From positions 14,043-78,042 of the forward strand of contig JAEWBY010000072.1 in assembly GCA_023390905.1 (NCBI GenBank): a DNA stretch of 64,000 bases. The letters are read 5' to 3'. Numbering within the stretch: the stretch's first letter is position 1; each line of letters starts with the position of its first letter. The position numbers and the translations under genes are program-made. Below the pieces are notes generated by a model. That model had not been told where the DNA came from. It saw nothing but the letters and a program-made list of their open reading frames with translations, and ran no database searches. Positions 58,388-64,000 of this stretch are shown piece after piece. This DNA is from Pseudomonadota bacterium. GTDB taxonomy: Bacteria; Pseudomonadota; Gammaproteobacteria; Xanthomonadales; Xanthomonadaceae.

Positions 58388-59299
58388 ATGCATCGTTCCC
58401 TGCTCGCGGCCGGCGTGATCGCGGCCCTGCTCACCGTGACCGCATGCAAGCGCACCGAACCCGCGGCGCCGGCCGCACCGGCCGGTGCCGCCGCTCCCGT
58501 GACGCCGGCACCGGCGCCCACCGTGGCCGCGCACGACAACCTCAACGCCGTGGCCTGGGTGCAAACCTCGGCCGAATACCGCGCGCTGTCCGAGCAGACT
58601 TATCGTGCCGCGGCCGATCATCTGGATGCCGCCCTCAGGGAAAAGAACTGGGACGCGCTGGTGCCGGACGAACGCGGCAACGCCGCCACCGGCTTGAAGC
58701 CGGCGGTGGTGCTGGACGTGGACGAGACGGTGCTCGACAACTCGCCCTACCAGGCGCGCCTGATCCGCGACGGCAAGGAATACGACGAAGTGAGCTGGGA
58801 TCAATGGGTCGCCGACAAAAAGGCCAGGCCGGTGCCGGGCGTGGTCGATTTCGCCCGGGCGGCCACCGCCAAGGGCGTCACCCTGCTCTACATCTCCAAT
58901 CGCGCCGTCCACCTGAAGGACGCCACGCTGGCGAACCTGCGCTCGGCCGGCCTGCCGGTGGCCGATGACAGCGTGTTCCTCGGCCTGGGCACGGTGGTCG
59001 AAGGCTGCGAGCAGAACGGTTCGGAAAAGAACTGCCGCCGCCGCCTGGCCGGCCAGAAGTATCGCGTGCTGATGCAGTTCGGCGATCAGCTCGGCGATTT
59101 CGTGCAGGTCGAGGTCAATACGCTCGAAGGGCGCCGCAAGCTGTACGACGAATACGAGGACTGGTTCGGCGAGCGCTGGTGGATGCTGCCCAACCCGACG
59201 TATGGCTCGTGGGAGCCGGCGCTGTTCAACAATGAGTGGTCGCAGGCTCCGCAGGCGCGGCACGACGCCAAGCAGGCGGCGCTGGACGTGGCCCGATGA
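58388..59299 (+). CDS. e(P4)-type HAD acid phosphatase/5'-nucleotidase lipoprotein
   Basis: 303 residues with a lipoprotein signal (LLTVTAC), a Pro/Ala linker, then a HAD-type class C acid phosphatase domain: nucleophile VVLDVDETVLDNSPYQ, YISNRAVHLKDAT and FGDQLGDFV. The family includes outer-membrane e(P4), which dephosphorylates NMN and other nucleotides for uptake. TAAAAT near 58352 is a candidate -10. Its last codon overlaps the pyrF start (ATGA), so translation is coupled to a pyrimidine enzyme. Confidence 0.92.
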   Translation: MHRSLLAAGVIAALLTVTACKRTEPAAPAAPAGAAAPVTPAPAPTVAAHDNLNAVAWVQTSAEYRALSEQTYRAAADHLDAALREKNWDALVPDERGNAATGLKPAVVLDVDETVLDNSPYQARLIRDGKEYDEVSWDQWVADKKARPVPGVVDFARAATAKGVTLLYISNRAVHLKDATLANLRSAGLPVADDSVFLGLGTVVEGCEQNGSEKNCRRRLAGQKYRVLMQFGDQLGDFVQVEVNTLEGRRKLYDEYEDWFGERWWMLPNPTYGSWEPALFNNEWSQAPQARHDAKQAALDVAR

Positions 59300-60015
59300 A
59301 CGCGCCGCTGACGCTGGGGCCGCGCGAACGCCTGATCGTCGCGCTGGACGAGCCGACCGGTGAACAGGCGCTGGCCTGGGTCGATCGCCTCGGCGATGCG
59401 GTCGCCTTCTACAAGATCGGCATGGAGCTGCTCGCCTCGGGCGATTACTTCCGCGTGCTGGACGAACTGGCGCGGCGCGAGAAGCGCATCTTCGTGGACC
59501 TGAAGTTCTTCGACATTCCGGCGACGGTGGCCGGCGTGATCCGCGGACTGTCGCGCTGGCCGGTCACCTATTGCACCGTGCACGGCTGGCACGCCGGCAT
59601 GATGGAAGCCGCCGCCGCCGCGCGCAGCGGCGATCTACGCCTGCTGGCGGTGACCGTGCTGACCTCGATGGACGGTGCGGACCTGCGGGCGATGGGCATC
59701 GACGGCGAACCGGCGGACATCGTCGTCCAACGTGCGCGTGCGGCGCAGGCGGCCGGCATCGACGGCGTGATCGCCTCGGGGCAGGAAGCGGCCGCGATCC
59801 GCACGGCGACCGGCCCTGCGTTCGACATTGTCTGTCCCGGAATACGCCCGGGCGGCCCGGCCGGCGACGATCAGAAGCGCACCGTGGGCGTGCGCGAGGC
59901 TTTCGAACGGGGCGCCGATGCCATCGTGGTTGGCCGCCCGATCCGGCAGGCCGCGGCCCCGCGTGCAGCGGCCGAAGCCGTGCAGGCGGAGATTGCCGCC
60001 TTTTTCTCCAAGTAG
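59296..60015 (+). CDS. pyrF: Orotidine-5'-phosphate decarboxylase
   Basis: 239 residues: VALDEPTGEQAL, catalytic DLKFFDIPATV (Asp-Lys-x-x-Asp), YCTVHGWHAGMM, and the phosphate-binding GIRPGGPAGDDQKRT...ADAIVVGRPIRQA. It makes UMP in de novo pyrimidine synthesis. ATG at 59296 is fixed by the overlap with the phosphatase stop. The candidate small RNA lies 68 bases after the stop. Confidence 0.96.
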   Translation: MNAPLTLGPRERLIVALDEPTGEQALAWVDRLGDAVAFYKIGMELLASGDYFRVLDELARREKRIFVDLKFFDIPATVAGVIRGLSRWPVTYCTVHGWHAGMMEAAAAARSGDLRLLAVTVLTSMDGADLRAMGIDGEPADIVVQRARAAQAAGIDGVIASGQEAAAIRTATGPAFDIVCPGIRPGGPAGDDQKRTVGVREAFERGADAIVVGRPIRQAAAPRAAAEAVQAEIAAFFSK

Positions 60016-60047
60016 AATCAAGAAGTTATCCGACAATAATTCAGGTA

Positions 60048-60076
60048 TTGCTTTAGATTTCGCGCGGCGCTAGGCT
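60048..60076 (+). promoter_or_regulatory. Candidate promoter of the 60.08-60.18 kb RNA
   Basis: TTGCTT at 60048-60053 and TAGGCT at 60071-60076, separated by exactly 17 bases, followed by a G+C-rich AGCCGCC discriminator. A start near 60083 would give the RNA described next. Confidence 0.65.
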
Positions 60077-60082
60077 AGCCGC

Positions 60083-60177
60083 CATCCGGCCTCGGCCGGT
60101 CATGTGCCACAACACAGTCCTCCGGCTCCGGCCGGTTTCAGGAGGTTCGTCGCTGACCAGGCGCGGCCTCCTTTTTT
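60083..60177 (+). ncRNA. Candidate three-hairpin small RNA of about 95 nt
   Basis: Between the promoter at 60048 and a terminator ending at 60177 the DNA encodes two near-identical hairpins: CCGGC-CTCG-GCCGG at 60086-60099 and CCGGC-TCCG-GCCGG at 60122-60135 (the second with a UNCG-type loop). They are separated by a single-stranded linker (ATGTGCCACAACACAGTC). The third stem is the terminator. No reading frame with a ribosome site is present. It does not match 4.5S, 6S or tmRNA motifs by eye. It could instead be a long leader of the lipoprotein gene at 60252. Confidence 0.55.
60141..60177 (+). terminator. Rho-independent terminator of the candidate small RNA
   Basis: GGAGGT (60141-60146) pairs with GCCTCC (60166-60171), inner CG and CGC pairs close a TGACCAG loop, and TTTTTT follows. 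It ends transcription 75 bases before the next start codon. Confidence 0.85.
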
Positions 60178-60251
60178 ATGTCCGCGACCTGGGCTCTGTT
60201 GCTGGCGGACTGGGCCTCCGCCAAGATGCGGCACGACTTGGGGGAGTCCCG

Positions 60252-61169
60252 ATGCCTGCTTCATCCATCCGTGCCCTGGCGTTGCTGCTGTTGACGCTGC
60301 TGGTGCCGCTGCTGGCCGCGTGCGAGCGCGAGCCGGTCGAACTGGCCGGTGCGCAGTCCGAACCCGCCGCGGCCGTGCGCCAGTTGGTGGGGCACCTGCA
60401 GCGCGATGATCTGGTTGGGTTCGCCCGAGCCGCCGTACCGCCCGCGGATTACGCGGTCTTCGAGCAGGCCTGGCGCGAAGACCGCAGCCGCTGGCCGTTG
60501 AGCGAACTGCCGCTGGAAAAACAGCTCGTGCCGATGCTCGCCACGCTGGCCAAGCCGGGTTCCGAACAGCGCCTGCGCCGCGATTTCGATCGCCAGTTCG
60601 CCCGCCAGGATCGCGATCTGCGCGAGGCCGCGCGCTCGCTGGGACTGTTCGGCGTGCAATACGTACAGAACGAACCCCGCTATTCGGCGATCCAGCGCCA
60701 GCACTACACCCAGGTGCTGACCGCCCTGAGCGCCTGGGCGCAGGAAGCGCCGCTGTCGGATCCGGCGCTGGCGCGCAACACCATCCAGAAGCTGGCCGCC
60801 GCGGCGCGCAAAACCGGGTTCACCCGCGCCGATCAGATGCGCGAGGCCGGCATGGAGGAAAGCCTGCGCCGGCTTTCGCCGTTCTTCGCCGAAGCCAAGG
60901 CGACCTTCACACGCTATGGCCTGCCACTGGAAACCACCCTGGCCCATCTGCGCACCGGGCTGGTCAAGCAGCAGGGCGATCGCGCCACCGTGCGCATCCA
61001 CTATCCGCTGGGCGACACGGAGATCGACAGCCAGGTCAGTCTGGTCCGACGCGACGGGCACTGGTACCTGAGCGATTACCTGGACGAAGCGCAGCGCCTG
61101 CGCCCGCCGCCCGAGCCCTCGCCCGACACGGTGGCCCCGGCCCAGGCGCCGCCCGTCTCGCCGCCTTGA
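60252..61169 (+). CDS. Exported lipoprotein of unknown function
   Basis: 305 residues. Lipoprotein signal with lipobox LLAAC, then a mostly helical chain of Arg/Gln/Ala-rich helices (LRRDFDRQFARQDRDLREAARSLGLF, YTQVLTALSAWAQ) ending in a Pro-rich tail. No catalytic motif is visible. GGGGGAG lies before the ATG at 60252. It follows the candidate small RNA and may be controlled by read-through past its terminator. Confidence 0.68.
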   Translation: MPASSIRALALLLLTLLVPLLAACEREPVELAGAQSEPAAAVRQLVGHLQRDDLVGFARAAVPPADYAVFEQAWREDRSRWPLSELPLEKQLVPMLATLAKPGSEQRLRRDFDRQFARQDRDLREAARSLGLFGVQYVQNEPRYSAIQRQHYTQVLTALSAWAQEAPLSDPALARNTIQKLAAAARKTGFTRADQMREAGMEESLRRLSPFFAEAKATFTRYGLPLETTLAHLRTGLVKQQGDRATVRIHYPLGDTEIDSQVSLVRRDGHWYLSDYLDEAQRLRPPPEPSPDTVAPAQAPPVSPP

Positions 61170-61267
61170 TGGGGCGCCGGGGAACTTCCGGCTTCGTGCC
61201 TTGATCCTGCCGGTTACCGCCGCCGCCGCCGCACCGCCGTCTTTGCGTTCCGTACCGGCCCCTGGGC

Positions 61268-61280
61268 CATAATGCCGCCG
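61268..61280 (+). promoter_or_regulatory. Candidate -10 element for a leaderless plsB transcript
   Basis: CATAAT at 61268-61273 lies seven bases before ATG 61281. The other in-frame ATG (61272) is inside this -10, so if the promoter is real 61281 is the start. Confidence 0.45.
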
Positions 61281-63914
61281 ATGCCTGAACAGAATTCCCT
61301 GCCGTTTCCGGAAGCTTCGCCCCCGCCGCCCGAGCAAAGACCCGAGGCGCCCCGCGCGGAACCGCCGGAACCTCCCCGCGAGCCGATGGTGCCGCTGGCG
61401 CCGGTGCGTTCGGCGCGCCGTCCGTGGTGGGCGCGGCTGCTCGGCCGCATCGCCGACCCCTGGCTGGCGCTGCGGATCGAACCGGAAAGCCCGCGCGAAG
61501 TCGTCGATGCCCGCCCGATCTGCTACGTACTGGAAGACTACGGTCTGTCCAACGCGCTCATCCTGGATCGCGCCTGCCGTGACGCCGGGCTGCCCTCGCC
61601 GCTGGTGCCGCTGCCGGTGGCCGGGGATCCGCTCGGCCGCAAGCGGGCCTACGTGGCGCTGTCACGCCGCAATGCCAGTTCGCTGATCGCCGATCAGAAC
61701 GCCGGCAAGACCCATTCCGGTTCGCTGGCCAAGCTGCTGGAAGCCCATCGCCTGCATCCGGATCTGGACGTGCAGCTGGTGCCGGTGTCGATCTTCGTCG
61801 GCCGCGCGCCGGACAAGCAGAGCGGCTGGTTCTCGGTGCTGTTCTCGGAAAACTGGGCCATTGTCGGCCGCTTCCGGCGACTGCTGGCGATCCTGCTGAA
61901 CGGACGCGGCACCATCGTGCGTTTCGCCCCGCCGGTGTCGCTGCGCGATACGGTCGCCGAAGGGCTCGATCCGGAACGCACCGTGCGCAAGCTGTCGCGC
62001 GTGCTGCGCACGCACTTCCACCGCATCCGCGAGGCGGTGATCGGCCCGGATCTCTCCACCCGCCGCCTGCTGGTGGATCAGGTGCTGGCCGCCGAGCCGG
62101 TGCGCGAGGCGATCGCCGAGCAGGCCAAGCGCGACAAGAGCAAGCCGGAAGACGCATGGAAAAAGGCGCACGCCTATGCGTGGGAAATCGCCGCCGACTA
62201 TTCCAATCCCGTCGTGCGTTCGGCCAGCTTCCTGCTCTCGCACGTCTGGAACCAGATCTACGACGGCGTGCTGGTGCATCACCTGGACAAGGTCAAGCAG
62301 GCCGCGCCCGGCCATGAAGTGGTCTACGTGCCCTGCCACCGCAGCCACATGGATTACCTGCTGCTCTCGTACCTGCTGTACGAACGCGGCATCGTGCCGC
62401 CGCACATCGCCGCGGGCATCAACCTCAACCTGCCGGTCGTGGGCACGCTGCTGCGCAAGGGCGGTGCGTTCTTCATGCGCCGCAGTTTCCGTGGCAATCC
62501 GCTGTATTCGGCCGTGTTCACCGAATACGTCGCGCAGCTCGTGTCCGGTGGTTACTCGCTGGAATATTTCATCGAAGGCGGACGCTCGCGCACCGGCCGT
62601 CTGCTGCCGCCGAAGGGCGGCATGATCGCGATGACCGTGCGTGCCTTCCTGCGCCAGCCGCGCAAGCCGGTGCTGTTCCAGCCGGTGTACATCGGCTACG
62701 AAAAGATGATGGAAGGCAACAGCTACCTCGACGAGCTGAGCGGCCGGCCCAAGGAAAAGGAATCCATCTGGCAGCTGCTGTGGGGCATCCCGAAGGTGCT
62801 CAAGCAGAACTACGGCCAGGTGGTGGTGAATTTCGGCGAGCCGATTCCGCTCAACGACGTGCTGTCCACGCACGCGCCGGAATGGGATGGCAAGCCGTTG
62901 CCGGAGGAAGAAAAGCCGGCGTGGCTGTCGGACACCATCGACACGCTGGCGCAGTGCATCCACGTCAACATCAACCGCGCCGCCGACGTGAACCCGATCA
63001 ACCTGCTCGCGCTGGCGCTGCTGTCCACGCCCAAGCACGCGATGGGCGTGGCGGATCTGGTGGCCCAGATCGAACTGTCCAAGACGTTGCTGGCGGAACT
63101 GCCGTATTCGGATAGGGTGACGGTGACGCCGCACTCGCCCGAACGCATCATCGCCCACGGCGAGGACATCGGCGTGCTCCGCCGCATCAAGCATCCGCTT
63201 GGCGACGTGGTCAGCTTCGACAGCGACGACACCGCCGTGCTGATGAGCTATTACCGCAACAACGTGCTGCACCTGTTCACCGCGTCCGCGTGGATCGCCT
63301 GCTGCTTCCAGAACAACCGGCGCATGAGCCGCGCCGGCGTGCTGCGCCTGGGGCGCGGGCTGTATCCGTTCCTGCAGGAAGAACTGTTCCTGCCGTGGAC
63401 CGAGGACGAGTTCACCGAACGCATGGATCGCACGATTGATCTGTTCGTGCGCGAAGGCCTCCTGCAGCTGATCAACGAAGACGACGGCGGCATCCTGGCG
63501 CGCAACGCCGGGCAGACCGATGAAGTGTTCCGCCTGCGCGCGATCGGCCATTCGCTGCAACAGGCATTCGAGCGCTATTACATCGCGATCTCGGTGCTGG
63601 TGAAGAACGGCCCGGGCAAGCTCGGCGCCGCCGAGCTGGAAAGCCTGTGCCAGCAGGCCGCGCAGCGCCTGAGCCTGCTGTACGCGCCGGCCGCGCCCGA
63701 GTTCTTCGACAGGACGCTGTTCCGCAGCTTCATCCAGAAGATGCGCGAACTGCGGCTGGTGTGGCCGGACGAAAACAGCAAGCTGGTGTTCGACGAACGG
63801 CTCGACGCCTGGGCCAAGGACGCCAAGGTGATCCTCGGGCGCGAACTGCGACACACGATCGAGCGCGTCAGCCCGGAAGCCGCGGTGGTGGAGCCGGTGG
63901 CGCCGGCGGAGTGA
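61281..63914 (+). CDS. plsB: Glycerol-3-phosphate 1-O-acyltransferase PlsB
   Basis: 877 residues, typical PlsB length. Acyltransferase motifs: HX4D as HRSHMDYLLL (H353, D358), GAFFMRRSF, EGGRSRTGRLLPPKGG and LFQPVYIGYEK. A Pro/Glu-rich tract (about 8-45) precedes the fold. It makes lysophosphatidic acid, the first step of phospholipid synthesis, on the inner face of the membrane. The last 86 bases of the window after the stop hold no gene. Confidence 0.96.
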   Translation: MPEQNSLPFPEASPPPPEQRPEAPRAEPPEPPREPMVPLAPVRSARRPWWARLLGRIADPWLALRIEPESPREVVDARPICYVLEDYGLSNALILDRACRDAGLPSPLVPLPVAGDPLGRKRAYVALSRRNASSLIADQNAGKTHSGSLAKLLEAHRLHPDLDVQLVPVSIFVGRAPDKQSGWFSVLFSENWAIVGRFRRLLAILLNGRGTIVRFAPPVSLRDTVAEGLDPERTVRKLSRVLRTHFHRIREAVIGPDLSTRRLLVDQVLAAEPVREAIAEQAKRDKSKPEDAWKKAHAYAWEIAADYSNPVVRSASFLLSHVWNQIYDGVLVHHLDKVKQAAPGHEVVYVPCHRSHMDYLLLSYLLYERGIVPPHIAAGINLNLPVVGTLLRKGGAFFMRRSFRGNPLYSAVFTEYVAQLVSGGYSLEYFIEGGRSRTGRLLPPKGGMIAMTVRAFLRQPRKPVLFQPVYIGYEKMMEGNSYLDELSGRPKEKESIWQLLWGIPKVLKQNYGQVVVNFGEPIPLNDVLSTHAPEWDGKPLPEEEKPAWLSDTIDTLAQCIHVNINRAADVNPINLLALALLSTPKHAMGVADLVAQIELSKTLLAELPYSDRVTVTPHSPERIIAHGEDIGVLRRIKHPLGDVVSFDSDDTAVLMSYYRNNVLHLFTASAWIACCFQNNRRMSRAGVLRLGRGLYPFLQEELFLPWTEDEFTERMDRTIDLFVREGLLQLINEDDGGILARNAGQTDEVFRLRAIGHSLQQAFERYYIAISVLVKNGPGKLGAAELESLCQQAAQRLSLLYAPAAPEFFDRTLFRSFIQKMRELRLVWPDENSKLVFDERLDAWAKDAKVILGRELRHTIERVSPEAAVVEPVAPAE

Positions 63915-64000
63915 TCCGCATGCGGCGTTGCAGCCGCGCGGTCACGAAGCACTGAGCGGAATCTCCCTGGCGGACCCAGCGCCCTCCCCACGGCGCACGG

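Noticed and set aside
61662..63854. Long minus-strand open frame opposite plsB
   Set aside because: Same reverse-frame artefact; plsB on the plus strand has all catalytic motifs.

Overview
The window is about two-thirds G+C, densely packed and chromosomal. Gene content points to a gammaproteobacterium of the Xanthomonadaceae/Lysobacteraceae (Lysobacter, Luteimonas, Stenotrophomonas or Xanthomonas type). Pointers are a XanB2-type chorismatase, a secreted DPP IV (S9B) peptidase, a coniferyl-aldehyde-dehydrogenase-type ALDH, an RDD/SpoIIM/DUF4129/DUF4350/MoxR/DUF58 operon, an ECF43-like sigma factor paired with a TPR-bearing Ser/Thr kinase, and short TTCCCGA-type repeats between genes. I assign the family from gene content only and have not identified the species. 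I see no prophage, insertion sequence, CRISPR array, rRNA or tRNA.

Layout. 1-8 kb: 3' part of a UPF0114 membrane protein, YfcG-type GST, DPP IV, Coa1-like protein, xanB2, and a secreted metzincin carrying a PA domain with a small exported partner. 8-11 kb: hemB and aroE flank a decayed 1-kb patch with a frameshifted DUF5076 gene and a PD40 remnant. 11.6-18.4 kb: a six-gene minus-strand MoxR operon. 18.6-31 kb: mostly housekeeping genes (gamma-carbonic anhydrase, ALDH, xthA, PPTase, rsmG, parAB, a GT2/LAB_N pair, rpmB-rpmG, a frameshifted glycosyltransferase-like gene, cardiolipin synthase).

32-46 kb is the regulatory centre. A CrbS-type SLC5-PAS-histidine-kinase-receiver hybrid lies on one side and a NarL-type CrbR-like regulator plus acs on the other, with a DcaP porin and an MHS-family transporter divergent from acs. 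Between crbS and crbR sits a self-contained lipid A module: a ColS/PmrB-like kinase and OmpR-type regulator divergent from a PAP2 phosphatase and the phosphoethanolamine transferase EptA. The control region between them holds a 16-bp palindrome and an 11-bp-period direct repeat.

46-64 kb: desaturase, TlpA thioredoxin, ABC ATPase, mutM, the ECF/kinase pair, tdk, rep, yceH, an e(P4) acid phosphatase, pyrF, a candidate structured small RNA with its own promoter and terminator, a lipoprotein, and plsB. Several genes (20178, 23745, 30665, 61281) have a -10-like hexamer only 6-7 nt before ATG, which suggests leaderless transcripts.

Best candidates for something new are the 60.08-60.18 kb RNA, the sigma factor/kinase pair with its altered region 2.2, and the acetate-sensing pair split by a lipid A module.
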